Below, piece by piece: positions 47,501 through 60,478 of a DNA stretch of 64,000 nt. Within the stretch, counting starts at the first letter, position 1. Each line of letters begins with the position of its first letter. The position numbers were made by a program, and so were the translations under genes. The stretch lies in contig NC_134025.1 of the NCBI RefSeq assembly GCF_964204645.1, positions 3,105,001 through 3,169,000 of the forward strand. The letters are read 5' to 3'. The notes beneath the pieces are model-generated. The model did not search any database, was not told the DNA's origin, and saw only the letters and a program-made list of their open reading frames with translations. The DNA comes from Tubulanus polymorphus. Taxonomy: Eukaryota > Nemertea > Palaeonemertea > Tubulaniformes > Tubulanidae.

Positions 47501-50491
47501 CTGACATCTGAAATGTTAGAGGCAAGACTGATTGAATATTTTCACGGGGATTTTCTAAAACTGTTAGGCATATTCAAGTAAGTTATTTTCTTCCAATTTG
47601 CGATTAAAGATCTACACATACTTTACTTAACGGTGATTCTCGATTATCAAAAATGTTTCAGGAATCGTGATAAATACGGAATTTCTTTAGTTGGAAAGAA
47701 TGAGTTTGAGAAAGCGATTAGTAAAGTTCTACGAATTGCTGTAACCAAACAGCAACGCGAAACTTTAATGAAAGTTGCCTGTCCTGATAGCGATGGACTC
47801 ATAGATTACAGCAGCTTCATGGCACTGTTCACAGGAACGTGAGTAAATCTAAAAAATTGGGACGTCTTTGTCATGAATTCAAAGAAGTAAGATCTATCTG
47901 TCTTTTAAAAGGCCTGGAAAATGGAACATGCATTCTGATCATGGTGTGATGCTACCAAAGGTGAATCATTTCCGAACACCACCTCAGTTGAAACAACTCA
48001 AGAGGCAAATTGAGAAATTTGAAAAGCAAACGGACGACCAAGAAGAAAATCCAGCAGCGGAAAAATTTGAACACAAAAAAGAGAATGAATCGGAAAATCA
48101 TACAAATGATACATGCCAAGTTAGCGGTGATGAGTTAGAAGTGACTTTTGAGAAAGTTGAAATGGATAAGACAAATGAAGAAGAGAAAAATAGCCCTGAT
48201 CCATGCAGTGAAAGCCTTAGAAAAGAAGAAGAGGAAACTCCAAAAGAAGAATCACTTACCATTGTTAAAACACCTGTCGTCACTAATAGCGACGGTAAAT
48301 CTGACGAGAGAAGTGTAGAAGAACTCACTGAAATTCTTAAAGACTTATTCAAAAACAGATTCCATAAATTAGATAAGGTAAAATATTGGTAATAAATCTC
48401 ATACGATTATTATTCTTTTAGTAGCTAAACAAAAACTTTTGGTTTTACAGTCCTTTAAGGCTCTAGATAGAAAACATACTGGTCGACTCGATAAAAATAT
48501 GTTCTCAAAGATGCTTGATGAGTGAGTATTTGTCATGATATATAATCATCTTTTATGTTACAAAAGCAGAAATGTTGATAGTGTTTATTGTTTCCTTTGT
48601 AGTTGTCATGTTCCTCTAACGAAAACTGAGCTGGAAAGTGTTTGGCAATCGTTGAGACTTTCGTCAGATGGCATGTTCGCATACCGTCAACTCATTTGTC
48701 ATTTTATGACGAATATTTACCAGCTTGTACCACCACCCATAAAAAATAAATTACCTATGGGTAAGATATGCAAACTGTCACATACCTGTGACTATATGAT
48801 AGAAACCCTATTTATCAAATTTGAAAATTTGTATTTATTTTTTGATAGAAAGCACCAAACCGATAATTGAAGAACTCCGAAGGATAAAGACGACCGGTAC
48901 GACCGCACGTGCCACAGGTCGCTTTCGGACAGGGGTTAATCTAAGAAAGTCTGGACCAAGCACATCTAGATCTATATCGGAATCTCTACCATGTTCGGGG
49001 ACACTCCCCGGCCCACTTTTCGAAACATTACAGATTCAGGTCAGATATTCAGAAGATATATACCGCCTATATCCATCCATAAATTATGCTAAACGTATTC
49101 CAACCCATATTGTAGGTTCTCCAGAGATGGGATCGACTAAAAGAAGCACTGAAAATAGTTGATCGCGAAGGGTATACAACCGTCAGAGTTGATGACTTCA
49201 AGGTCTGTCTGTGTCTCATTGATGATAATTTACCAATCTCACCTTACGGATGATATCAACAACGTCGGTTCATTTTTTTAAATGATATCTTTATTTTCTG
49301 GATGAAACCTTTATTTCTAGGAAATTCTTAAGCTGCTTGACTTCCAGCTTTCAGAAACAGACATTAATGATTTGTGTAATAGATACGATCTCCGAAAAAA
49401 TGGCAGGTAAAGTCGCTCGTGTACAGCGTGCATCCTGAGTTTCACTAAAATTCATTTCTGCCGTCGTATCTATATATGTCTTATGTTCTAGATTTCATTA
49501 TATGCCGTTCATGCAAAGTTTCGTGAGGCAACCAAAATCGAGATCTCAGTCATCGAAAGCAGAAATGTACACTAAGCTAACACACCGACTTCAGAAAAAG
49601 GTTGATATTGCAAAACACACGTCTGTTTATATTGTTTGCACAATTGATGTGTTTATCTGAATGATAGATTAACATCCACCTTATCAATGTCAATACAGAA
49701 ATTCAAAGAAAAACTATTATTAAAATGAGATAGTTCACGAGACTGTGAGAAAAACTAGTTTAGACTACGGTAATACTAATGAAAAGTGTTGAAAGGTTAG
49801 ATGACTAAATGACCGTTGATTAGAAACACGTTAGGAATTAGATTTTTGATTATAAAGCAAAACTGTAAATGTAGTAAGTTTATCTCCACAGCAAAAATCA
49901 GGTGAACGGATAACTGTTATAAAAGTAATGGATGAAATTAGAGAAAAGGTACCCTCAAAATATATCATAGGCTTCCCTTAGTGAACCCATACTTTATGTC
50001 CTTCCCCTTGCTGTATCAAATGCTTTTACTAAATGTGATGGACACGTGCTTATATGTTCTAGTTGTAGGTTATATATAATCATTTGGATGTTCTAACATT
50101 TTACTTCATTCTTATTTCAAAATCAAACAAACCGTTTTGTTCTCTGCTGATAAGACTGGTGGGTTTGTAAGGGATGCAGTGAATGACTGTCTAGAAATCA
50201 AAATTCTCAAATCCTTTCGATCGTGATATGCGTGATGGAACATTTGAAGATGTTATTCGTTATTTCTAATTACAGTTGGTCACCGATTGGAAAACACTTC
50301 GTCGCGCATTTAAGAAGATGGATTCGAACAGCGACGGTTTCTTGGAAATAACGGATTTCCAGAAGGTTCTCAGCTTGTGTAACATTGACGTCACTGCCGA
50401 TGACCTGTTCATTTTACTGTCAGAATTCGATTCAAATATGAATGGAAAAATATCATATGAAGATTTTCTCGACCAAGTTCTATCGGCGTAG
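44533..50491 (+). CDS. EFCAB6: EF-hand calcium-binding domain protein 6-like (EFCAB6/DJBP), 21 exons
   Basis: Exons 44533-44851, 44985-45069, 45611-45783, 45864-45930, 46026-46180, 46264-46401, 46506-46692, 46772-46950, 47027-47175, 47267-47380, 47464-47577, 47662-47838, 47912-48377, 48451-48521, 48603-48760, 48849-49038, 49115-49202, 49321-49408, 49492-49600, 49892-49948 and 50276-50491 give 1,099 residues in one frame. Serial degenerate EF-hand pairs occur throughout (YGVRLQFQANDSTGNGAVSR; ALDRKHTGRLDKNMFSKML). The last exon has two good loops, DSNSDGFLEITDF and DSNMNGKISYEDF. Order and C-terminus fit EFCAB6, a sperm/axoneme-associated DJ-1 and androgen-receptor binding protein in mammals. 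It is shorter than the human protein (about 1,500). An acidic/basic linker fills exon 47912-48377. AATAAA lies at 50664-50669. Confidence 0.85.
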
Positions 50492-52191
50492 ATTTCTTAC
50501 TAATTAGAATTCCTCGTGGGACCGTCTCTAACTGTAAAAAACATCTATGAAATATTGTTTTTGTAATTCTAAGATGTCTCTTATTCTACAAACGGTCCCT
50601 TCAATAACACTGATACATTAGACAGCTATACCTGTGATAATTTTTTTTGAAACGAAAAAAGACAATAAATTTTTAGATATTATTTGAAGAATTCGTTAAA
50701 ACATATTTATTAGTTAAGTTTGTTCCATTATAATGTATAGAGCAACATTTTCTCATTTATCGGTTTGCTGAAGATTGAAGATCACCACGCGACCTTGGCT
50801 TATCAACCGCTACCCTTAGCGAGAGGCTAGTTCGAATAACGATGTCATTCAGGTCGCAGAATGACGAGTCAATCTTTAAATGGATATTGGAGTTTTACTC
50901 ACGAAAGAACGCGCTACCATTTCGCTGACGTATCAGAGGTATTACACTCTGCGAAACTCGTGTTTTCCCATCTTTATAATAATAGACAGGAAACAGATTT
51001 TATTCCACGTGATTGGGATTTGTTCTCACTACGCTGTTTGTCGGGAGAGAACGACATCAATAACTAAAATAAATCAAAACACATGAACAGAAAACCTCAT
51101 TTCAAAATTCTTTCCACATATAATAGGACGATTGGTTTTTTTGATAATTACCTCGTCGAAATTTGGAAATTCATTAGTTTCTAGTTTTGAATAAATCAAA
51201 TCGCCATTTTTGTAGACCTCAAATGACCCTAAATATTTAAAATATCATTCTTGATATACCTAGTACACTTCAATAACTGTTCCAGATATTGATCACATTA
51301 ATCCCTGATACATTACTGACCTATTACAGAGTATGATCCTGTTACTTGGCTGTCTTTATAACGTTCCAGAATGGCCAGTTTTAACTCTGTAAACTTCATT
51401 CCATATGTTTGTCAAATATAACTGAATAGTTTGGAAAAGATTGTATTCATTTTCTAATGTTCTGTTTGAAAACAACATGAAATGTTTAACAACATAAATC
51501 TTCCACATTAACTTACCAGTAATCAACATGAATATGTAAATCATTTTTGTCCATTTTAAAAAACTAGCCGGTTGTGTATTCGTTCTCTGTTTTTTGCTCT
51601 AGAAAACCACAAATATTGCTGATTTATGTGAGAAATCACTTGGAAAAAATATTTCATCGAGAAACGACCTCGAATAACGATATTCTTATATAGAAAGAAA
51701 AATAGCGTAAATTTAGATGAACATTTAGCAAAACTTACATTTCACCTTCCGCATGTGACAAAATGAGCCGTTAATATGGTATGCGATTCATTTATAGCAG
51801 GAGCCTCGTTTATTCTTTCATTATCAACGTGATATTTTGCAACAAATGAAACTTGTATTATTATTAGGAACAGATAGAAGGCTGAAACCTTTTATGTTTG
51901 CAGTAATCATTTTTTCGCTCGCCGGGCATACATTCGCATCGATTAGACGGAAATGGACCTGACAAACGCAAACACACACACAGAGTTGCATTTTGTAAAC
52001 ATGGGCATTATTCGAGGTTACAATTTACACATGAAACCATCGCACTTTCCTACAGAATAAAAACTAATTGAACACGCCACGTAATACTAAATACGAAAAT
52101 CAGTGTTTTAAGATTTCAGACACATTAAACAGATCTTATCAGTTCTCGCCAGTGTAATGGACTCGAGTGACCACTTTCCCACGATTTTGCG
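50492..52191. other. Intergenic region after EFCAB6
   Basis: Short EFCAB6 3' UTR, then about 1.5 kb of AT-rich DNA. A 68-codon ATG frame at 50861-51067 followed by AATAAA near 51068 has no recognisable features. Nothing else is supported. Confidence 0.4.
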
Positions 52192-52199
52192 TATATAAA
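52192..52199 (+). promoter_or_regulatory. TATA box, GM2A-like gene 1
   Basis: TATATAAA, 32 bases upstream of the GM2A-like gene 1 start codon. This implies a very short 5' UTR. Confidence 0.55.
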
Positions 52200-52231
52200 T
52201 GAAATTTAAGCTCGACTCCATGTACTAAATC

Positions 52232-53439
52232 ATGTTTAGATTCGCCGTATTCGCCCTGTTCGTGGCTGTTGCTGGTGCCGTTTCGTTAAAAAGCTGCGGT
52301 AGGAATTACACACCAGAATTACTAAAACTCTTCTTGATTTTCTTAATGTCTGATATTTCAAAGTTGGATGAATGATAACATGTTTTGCTTTGCTTTTTAA
52401 CTTAGGCAAGAATAACCTCGTAGATGTGAAGAAATTGAGCATCAACCCGAGCACCATTGTATTTCCGGGTAAATTGAACATAGATGCCGCTGCTATTGTT
52501 AACAAGGAAATCAAAGGACGAGTTGATGTTCAGGTCACTTTGAAGAAGAAAGTTTTGTTCGCTTGGGTGAAGATCCCATGCATCAGCAATGTTGGTTCAT
52601 GGTATGTAAACAGCTATCAAATCATTTTGCCCTCAGCCTTCGTCAATATTTCTGAATTCTGTTCCAGAGTTCAAGAATCAGAAAGAACTTATTTTCAATT
52701 CTATTGCTTGCTTCCGGTGTACAAATCAGCGATCACGCAAGCGTTTTGGCCCGGGCCAAACATTCACACGGGTTCCAAATTAGCAGTTTGACATTGAAAT
52801 ATGCCTCGACCCAAAACGTTCCACCAGGCCCGGACACAAGTTATTGAGTTTGAATGCCTATTATTTCTGGAAGTGACTCACCTCACATACCACAGTATCA
52901 TTTTCATAGCATTTTACTAACGAATGAGTGATTTTGCGTTTTCTAATTAGACACTGGCCAAGAGTTTGGTTCGGGCAAATTCCTAATCTACGTGTGGTCG
53001 CGAGGTTTCAAACATTTCGTTACATCACTTCTATTTTTTCCTTACAGCCTGTATCGTGATATTTGTTCCGAACTGAAGAAGTTCACCTGCCCACCTGAGA
53101 TGATCGCCCAGAACATACAATGTCAGTGCCCCTTCAAACCCGGTCCAGTCAGTTTCAACATGGATGGAATTGATCTGCCTACGATTCCGACCGGATTTGG
53201 ATCTTTTGTCAATGTATGTATAAAACAAGCTGTTCTAATTATAACTGGAACCAATTCCACTGATGTCGACACGATTTGATTCGAAAAATTTCCAATAAAT
53301 CAAGATTTAGCCTGATAAGATTGTATCAACATTTTCCATATATTTATTATTTTAGGGACAATACCGCGCTAAAGCTGTTATTCGTGCTGACGGTAAAGAA
53401 ATCGGATGTCTTGAAGCTGAAGTAAAACTGAAGTCTTAA
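52232..53439 (+). CDS. GM2A: GM2 ganglioside activator-like protein 1 (ML fold), 4 exons
   Basis: Exons 52232-52298, 52406-52601, 53048-53213 and 53356-53439 give 170 residues. Signal peptide MFRFAVFALFVAVAGAVS; GM2A motifs FAWVKIPCISNVGSC, CQCPFKPGPVSFNM and KEIGCLEAEVKL align with human GM2A (KIPCTDYIGSC, CHCPFKEGTYS, KRLGCIKIAASL). Eight cysteines sit at the positions of the four family disulphides. GM2A is a soluble lysosomal lipid-transfer protein that presents gangliosides to hexosaminidase A; invertebrate homologues are poorly characterised and a lipid-binding secreted role is equally possible. It is the most divergent member of the array and the source of the decayed exon fragments at 56833 and 60479. 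Confidence 0.9.
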
Positions 53440-53933
53440 TTCATGTGTTAATGTCACAAAATGTTGAGAAAGAATAGATTTTTCATATAAAAGAATAATG
53501 TAGTCGTTTTAGTCATGGTTGTATCCAATCATTAAGCGCTGATCTTCATATCCGCTAATAAATCTAATAAACATTAATGCGCATCGGAGCGCCACTAAAA
53601 ACTGATAATCACAAATCTGAATGGATTTTAATTACTAAAAGATCAATTATTAAAATGATTTCAAACGCGAACAACATCACCAACACTCAATCAAAAACAA
53701 GAACGAAATTTCGACTTTTTAACTCATAAAAATTGTCTTCCGTAGTTTCAAAGGACAAGGCCGTTCCATTTGACAAGGTCGTCATAATCTGTTTTCAACA
53801 GTATTAGTCGGCATAATATACATAAATTGACTATTCAATTTTTACGGCGGTTATATTTTCTTATCATTTATTTACAATAATAACAGCTGTTCAATCATAT
53901 TTAAAATTCCCACAAAATGTGAATCCCCGCAAC

Positions 53934-53940
53934 TATATAA
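53934..53940 (+). promoter_or_regulatory. TATA box, GM2A-like gene 2
   Basis: TATATAA, 51 bases before the downstream GM2A-like start codon, in the same place as in the other array members. Confidence 0.5.
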
Positions 53941-53991
53941 CTATACAACTTCGAGTACTTGAGGAGAAAGTGTTGAACTCAAACAAGCATC

Positions 53992-55012
53992 ATGTTGAAT
54001 TATGTCGTGATCGGGCTGTTGGTCGGGTTTGCCAATGCGGGCATGTATGTGAAGAACTGTGATGGTCAGTATAGTAATGAGTCAAGAAGTGATTTGAAAA
54101 TTGTTTCGTCGATATCGATATATCAATCGTGTACATTGTTCCAACAGTTTGTCGCATAGATAAGTGAAACATTATAGATCTATATGAAACTCATTTCATC
54201 CTTTTTTCGATTGATTTTATTATTGTGTAGTTTTTCTTTGTTCTGAAAATAACAAATTATTGTATAGGCCTATAATAATAAAACTGTGATAAATTTCAGA
54301 AAATAGACTTACTGACGGATAACTCATTGACACATTATATTTTGTAGGAAGTCAAAATAAACTGATTGACTTTTCAAAAGTTAGTCTTACACCCCATCCT
54401 ATCAAGTTCCCGGGTAGATTGAACATTGATGCATTAGCAACTGTAAACAGGGAAATAGGTGGTCAGATCGATGTCAAAGTGTCATTAAAGAGGAAAGTTT
54501 GGTTCGCTTGGGTTCCCATACCATGCATAAAAGAGATCGGGTCATGGTAAGAATCGCTGATTTACAGGATAAAAGTCGATACAACTGCCAGGAAATTTTA
54601 GATGATTCTACATTTCGTTTCAGCGAATACAAAGATATTTGTTCGCGATTGGAACAGTTTAGTTGTCCCCCTGAAGTCGTTGAACAGGGAATTCAATGCC
54701 ACTGTCCTTTCAAAAAAGGCCCGATGAGTTTTAACATGGACAACATCATTGTACCTTCAATCCCAACAGGTCTGGGGTTACTTGCTGACGTAAGAGATCA
54801 TATTTTCTATCAAACTTTGTCACATTCAATCAGTATAACACTTCATGTATACACTAACAGAGATACTAAACGACAAACTTCGCAAATCTGCTTTTCCCAC
54901 GGACACAGTTTTCATCTTCTATTTTCAGGGTCAGTATTATGCTAAAGCTCGCATCATGGCCGACGGAGTTGAAATCGGTTGTATCGAAGCGGAAGTAGGA
55001 CTTGACTCTTAA
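53992..55012 (+). CDS. GM2A: GM2 activator-like protein 2, 4 exons
   Basis: Exons 53992-54064, 54348-54546, 54624-54789 and 54929-55012 give 173 residues. Signal peptide MLNYVVIGLLVGFANAG; VWFAWVPIPCIKEIGSC, QCHCPFKKGPMSFNMDNI and VEIGCIEAEVGL are the GM2A signatures, and all eight cysteines are present. It is followed 447 bases on by GPCR copy 1 on the same strand; together they form a duplicated unit. Confidence 0.9.
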
Positions 55013-55458
55013 ATGACGACGGCTACTTCGATATCTGATGCTCGATATCTTAAGCAAATGATAGCTTATGTCTACAAAAAACATGTTTTTCATTTGAGAA
55101 AGAAACAAATGGATTTTGTCAACAAAATATGAATTTATTCTTATGAGTACTTAACGTGTGCAATTCTTTTTTCTTTATCATTGATAATCTTAGAGCATAC
55201 TGTGGCTTATGAATAGTAGCTTATATATTTTTTCACCCAGTTAAATCTTATATCATTCTTATTCTATCGATTTGAAATCATTCTGTCTTCGCGAGAATTG
55301 TAGTGGACGCGTAAATTACGGCCTATTCAGTAATTATCGCTACAATCATTTGATCAATAGTGAATTCATGTGCAGATTTATCGGTGGTCGACACTTATAT
55401 GTAATATTTAAGAATATGAGATGACTTTGTTTTGAGAAGTCAACTATTCGCAGACAGA

Positions 55459-56433
55459 ATGAATCGTCGATTGAACAGTAGTACCGGTGCTCTTGGTGGC
55501 TTACAGATCGGTAAACCATTTTTCGCTTCGATTCTACTCAACATTCTACCGGTACAAGCCCAGAAGGAACCGTTTCTTCGCATGTTCGCTCTGATTTCGC
55601 TACCGACGATCTACGGTGTCGGACTTCTCGGTAATCTATGTAGTTTATTTACGATGATGAGTGCACGTTTTCGCGGTCATTCCTACGCGAATTATTTAGC
55701 CGCTCTTGCTCTCGCCGATCTCGGCTGTTCGCAAGTATTTTTCATTCCGATTCCTAATTACATATTAGGTTATCCTTACATAACAATAAAACACGATTGG
55801 TGCGCCATATATACTTATATAATAAACATTCCATTTTATCTCGGGTCTTATCTAGTGGTTTTCATCGCGTTGGAACGACTTATTTTGGTTCTAAAACCAT
55901 TTACGGCGAGGATTCTGTGCACGGCAAAGTTTGCCCGGATCAACACTTTGTGTTTGACCCTCGCTTCAATGGCTATCCCTTCTTATAGCCTGTTTATAGT
56001 GAAATATGAAGATCATCTCGGATGTTACGTCAGTCGTCTTCATCAACGTATACATTTTCTATTCAGCGTCATTATGAAATATTACATTCCGGCCATTCTT
56101 ATCATCATCTTCAACATCATCATCATCGCTAATCTACAGAAACAGAAAGATTTCGGTTCGGGTGAAATGAAAAGCGCGCAAACGATGAGAATAACGATGA
56201 TGTTGTTGTCCGTATCGGCGATGTTTACGGCTACGACGTTTCCACCCGCTATTTCCAGCACTTTCACCAGTCTCATGAAAGAACGACCGAAATATATCAA
56301 TCGTCTGAACGCCATTACAAACCTCATGCAAAATTCAAACTACGCGACAAACTTTTATCTTTACCTTTTGACCGGCAAAGAGATAAGGGCACATTTATTC
56401 GATAAACTTAGAAGTTGCTGTCGGACAAGGTAG
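55459..56433 (+). CDS. Class A (rhodopsin-like) GPCR, peptide-receptor type, intronless, copy 1
   Basis: 324 residues from the ATG at 55459 (the frame is open a little upstream but begins with TTG). Seven hydrophobic segments at about 43-67 (GNL at 59-60), 77-99 (ALALADL), 115-139, 161-181, 205-226, 241-263 and 284-306. Conserved features: Cys115 and Cys189 for the extracellular disulphide, ALERLI in place of DRY at the end of TM3, and NFYLYLLTG in place of NPxxY in TM7, a pattern of invertebrate FMRFamide/myosuppressin-like peptide receptors. The short N-terminus has NSS as a possible glycosylation site. The ligand is not predictable. Confidence 0.88.
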   Translation: MNRRLNSSTGALGGLQIGKPFFASILLNILPVQAQKEPFLRMFALISLPTIYGVGLLGNLCSLFTMMSARFRGHSYANYLAALALADLGCSQVFFIPIPNYILGYPYITIKHDWCAIYTYIINIPFYLGSYLVVFIALERLILVLKPFTARILCTAKFARINTLCLTLASMAIPSYSLFIVKYEDHLGCYVSRLHQRIHFLFSVIMKYYIPAILIIIFNIIIIANLQKQKDFGSGEMKSAQTMRITMMLLSVSAMFTATTFPPAISSTFTSLMKERPKYINRLNAITNLMQNSNYATNFYLYLLTGKEIRAHLFDKLRSCCRTR

Positions 56434-56832
56434 GCTATACAATTCATTCCTGAAATTTTTCGTCGAACACATTGAATCCTTTGAGTAATCTCGATTCCCA
56501 CAAAGTAAAACACCGCGGCGGGTTTTCATCACTACTCATGTTTTGATCGGATTCATGGAAATCTATGTCTTCCACAATTTATTCGCGACATATTCAGAAA
56601 ACGGTTTTCCACACAGTTTCCTAATTTGAACAATTTCCAAATATTTCATTAGTTTTCGTATTTTCTGATGAGGTTTCCTATGTAATTAAATAGGCCTTCT
56701 TTTGTTCGAAATCCAACGAAATCCAATGAAAATCGTATAGGCTAGTCAATCATACAGTGCGCAGGATGAATTCTGTGGAATGAATGTTTGAAATAAAGGA
56801 TCCTCGGGCATAATGTGTAAAATGTTTAGAAA

Positions 56833-57180
56833 ATCAGTTTCAACATAAATGGAATTGATCTGCCCAATATCCCGACCGAATTTGGAACCTATGTCAACGC
56901 CACGAGCGATTATCTCAACAATTGCTCGTAGGTCAACGTATGTATAGAATATCCTGGTCTAATGATAACTAGAACAAATTCACTGTTGCCGATTTGATTT
57001 GATTCGAAAAATGACCGATAAATCGAGCTTTAACTCGGGCCTGATTAAATTGTATCAACATATTCCAGGGAACGATACTGCACCAAGCTGTTATTTGTTA
57101 TTAGTGTCGACGGTAAAGAAATCGGATGTCATGAAGCTGAAGTTAAACTTGAGTCTAAATTCATTGTTAATGTCACAAGA
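56833..57180 (+). pseudogene. Fragment of GM2A-like gene 1 (exons 3-4) behind GPCR copy 1
   Basis: The stretch starting at CAGTTTCAACATAAATGGAA matches the end of exon 3 of gene 1, the following intron (loss of the ATGGATGG codon pattern) and exon 4 (GGTAAAGAAATCGGATGTC). Start, signal peptide and first half are missing, and frame-breaking changes are present. Its presence shows that the duplicated block was built from an earlier GM2A pair. Confidence 0.85.
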
Positions 57181-57599
57181 AACTTGAGAAAAAATAAATT
57201 TTCGATTCAAAAAAAAAATTACGCTGTCGTTTTAGACATGGTTGTATTCAAATGTTAAGCGCTTATCTTCATATCCGCTATATAATAAACATAAAAGCTT
57301 AGAAGCTAAGCGCCTCTAAAAACTGATAACCACAAATCTGAAATTACTAAAAGATCAATTATCAAAATCATTCCAAGTGCGAACGATATCACATGTAAAT
57401 ATAGCCCGGTATATATGTGTGTATATATATATATATTCTGTTTTCAACACTACATGATCTTGATGGATAGTTGGCATAATATGCATAAATTGACTATATA
57501 ATTTTTCATGGCGCGGAAATGTGCTTATCATTCATTTAAATTAATAACAGCTGTTCGATAATATTCAAAAATCACATAAAATCTACCGATCCCCGCCAC

Positions 57600-57607
57600 T
57601 ATATAAA
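57600..57607 (+). promoter_or_regulatory. TATA box, GM2A-like gene 3
   Basis: TATATAAA, 47 bases before the ATG and conserved in genes 4 and 5, within an otherwise diverging upstream region. Confidence 0.6.
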
Positions 57608-57653
57608 GCCGAGTACACGATCGAGGAGAACGTGTTGAACTCAAACAAGCATC

Positions 57654-58671
57654 ATGTTGAATTATATCGTCATCGGGCTGTTGGTCGGGTTTGCAAATGC
57701 GGGCATGTATGTGAAGAACTGTGATGGTCAGTATACTAATGAGTCAAGAAGTGATTTGAAAATTGTTTCGTCGATATCGATATATCAATACATTGTTCAA
57801 ACAGATTGTCACATAGCTAAGTGAAAAATTACAAATCTATATGAAACTCATTTCATCCATTTTTCGATTGATTTTATTATTTTGTAGTATTTATTTGTTC
57901 TGTAAAATTAGAAATTATTGAATAGGCCTATAATGATAGAACTGTGATAAATTTCAGAAAATAGACTTACTGACGGATAACTCATTGACACATATATATT
58001 TTGTAGGGAGTCAAAATAAACTGATTGACTTTACAAAAGTTAGTATTACACCCCATCCTATCAAGTTTCCGGGTAGATTGAACATCGACGCGTTAGCAAC
58101 TGTAAATAGGGAAATAGGCGGTCAGATCGATGTCAAAGTGTCATTAAAGAGGAAAGTTTGGTTCGCTTGGGTTCCCATACCATGCATAAAAGAGATCGGG
58201 TCATGGTAAGAATCGCTGATTTACAGGATAAAAGTCGATACAACTGCCAGGAAATTTTAGATGATTCTACATTTCGTTTCAGCGAATACAAAGATATTTG
58301 TTCGCGATTGAAACAGTTTAGTTGTCCCCCTGAAGTCGTTGAACAGGGAATTCAATGCCACTGTCCTTTCAAAAAAGGCCCGATGAGTTTTAACATGGAC
58401 AACATCATTGTACCTTCAATCCCAACAGGTCTGGGGTTACTTGCTGACGTAAGAGATCATATTTTCTATCAAACTTTGTCACATTCAATCAGTATAACAC
58501 TTCATGTATACACTAACAGAGATACTAAACGACAAACTTCGCAAATCTGCTTTTCCCAAGGACACAGTTTTCATTTTCTATTTTCAGGGTCAGTATTATG
58601 CTAAAGCTCGCATCATGGCCGACGGAGTTGAAATCGGTTGTATCGAAGCGGAAGTAGGACTTGACTCTTAA
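57654..58671 (+). CDS. GM2A: GM2 activator-like protein 3, 4 exons
   Basis: Exons 57654-57726, 58007-58205, 58283-58448 and 58588-58671 give 173 residues, differing from gene 2 at only a handful of positions (signal peptide MLNYIVIGLLVGFANAG). All eight cysteines and the splice sites are kept. It is followed by GPCR copy 2 at 59105, 434 bases on. Confidence 0.9.
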
Positions 58672-59104
58672 ATGACGACGACTACTTCGATATCTGATGC
58701 TCGATATCTTAAGCAAATGATAGCTTATGTCTACAAAAAACATGTTTTTCATTTGAGAAAGAAACAAATGGATTTTGTCAACAAAATATGAATTTATTCT
58801 TATGAGTTCTTCATATGTGCAATTCATTTTTCTTTATCGTTTATAATCTTAGCATACTGTGGCTTATGAATAGTAGCTTATATATTTTTTTCACCCAGAT
58901 AATCTTGTTCTATCGATTTGAAATCATTCTGTCCTCGGCAGAATTTTAGTGCACGCGTTAATCACGGCCTATTAAATAGTTATCTCTACAATCATTTAAT
59001 CAATAGTGGATTCAGGTGCAGATTTATCGGTGGTCGACACTTATATGTAATATTTAAGAATATGAGATGACTTTGTCTTGGGAAGTCAACTATTCGCAGA
59101 CAGA

Positions 59105-60079
59105 ATGAATCGCCGATTGAACAGTAGTACCGGTGCTCATGGTGGCTTACAGATCGGTAAACCATTTTTCGCTTCGATTCTACTCAACATTCTACCGGTA
59201 CAAGCCCAGAAGGAACCGTTTCTTCGCATGTTCGCTCTGATTTCGCTACCGACGATCTACGGTGTCGGACTTCTCGGTAATCTATGTAGTTTATTTACGA
59301 TGATGAGTGCACGTTTTCGCGGTCATTCCTACGCGAATTATTTAGCCGCTCTTGCTCTCGCCGATCTCGGCTGTTCGCAAGTATTTTTCATCCCGATTCC
59401 TAATTACATATTAGGTTATCCTTACATAACAATAAAACACGATTGGTGCGCCATATATACTTATGTACTAAACATTCCATTCTATCTCGGGTCTTATCTA
59501 GTGGTTTTCATCGCGTTGGAACGACTTATTTTGGTTCTAAAACCATTTACAGCGAGGATTCTGTGCACGGCAAAGTTTGCCCGGATCAACACTTTGTGTT
59601 TGACCCTCGCTTCAATGGCTATCCCTTCTTATAGCCTGTTCATAGTGAAATATGAAGATCATCTCGGATGTTACGTCAGTCGTCTCCATCAACGTATACA
59701 TTTTCTATTCAGCGTCATTATGAAATATTACATTCCAGCCATTCTTATCATCATCTTCAACATCATCATCATCGCTAATCTACAGAAACAGAAAGATTTC
59801 GGTTCGGGTGAAATGAAAAGCGCGCAAACGATGAGAATAACGATGATGTTGTTGTCCGTATCGGCGATGTTTACGGCTACGACGTTTCCACCCGCTATTT
59901 CCAGCACTTTCACCAGTCTCATGAAAGAACGACCGAAATATATCAATCGTCTGAACGCCATTACAAACCTCATGCAAAATTCAAACTACGCGACAAACTT
60001 TTATCTTTACCTTTTGACCGGCAAAGAGATAAGGGCACATTTATTCGATAAACTTAGAAGTTGCTGTCGGACAAGGTAG
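59105..60079 (+). CDS. Class A GPCR, intronless, copy 2
   Basis: 324 residues, differing from copy 1 at three positions (Leu12 to His, and the Ile-Ile pair at 121-122 to Val-Leu). Most other DNA differences are silent, so the protein is under constraint or the duplication is very recent. Same predicted topology and motifs as copy 1. Confidence 0.88.
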   Translation: MNRRLNSSTGAHGGLQIGKPFFASILLNILPVQAQKEPFLRMFALISLPTIYGVGLLGNLCSLFTMMSARFRGHSYANYLAALALADLGCSQVFFIPIPNYILGYPYITIKHDWCAIYTYVLNIPFYLGSYLVVFIALERLILVLKPFTARILCTAKFARINTLCLTLASMAIPSYSLFIVKYEDHLGCYVSRLHQRIHFLFSVIMKYYIPAILIIIFNIIIIANLQKQKDFGSGEMKSAQTMRITMMLLSVSAMFTATTFPPAISSTFTSLMKERPKYINRLNAITNLMQNSNYATNFYLYLLTGKEIRAHLFDKLRSCCRTR

Positions 60080-60478
60080 GCTATACAATTCATTCATGAA
60101 ATTTTTCGTCGAACACATTGAATCCTTTGAGTAATCTCGATTCCCACAAAGTAAAACACCGCGGCGGGTTTTCATCACTACTCATGTTTTGATCGGATTC
60201 ATGGAAATCTATGTCTTCCACAATTTATTCGCGACATATTCAGAAAACGGTTTTCCACACAGTTTCCTAATTTGAACAATTTCCAAATATTTCATTAGTT
60301 TTCGTATTTTCTGATGAGGTTTCCTATGTAATTAAATAGGCCTTCTTTTGTTCGAAATCCAACGAAATCCAATGAAAATCGTATAGGCTAGTCAATCATA
60401 CAGTGCGCAGGATGAATTCTGTGGGATGAATGTTTGAAATAAAGGATCCTCGGGCATAATGTGTAAAATGTTTAGAAA

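Noticed and set aside
50861..51067. 68-codon ATG frame followed by AATAAA
   Set aside because: No signal peptide, domain or splice partner; chance frame in AT-rich DNA is likely.
56082..56331. Minus-strand frames inside the GPCR genes (also 59728-59977)
   Set aside because: Antisense shadows of the receptor coding sequence.
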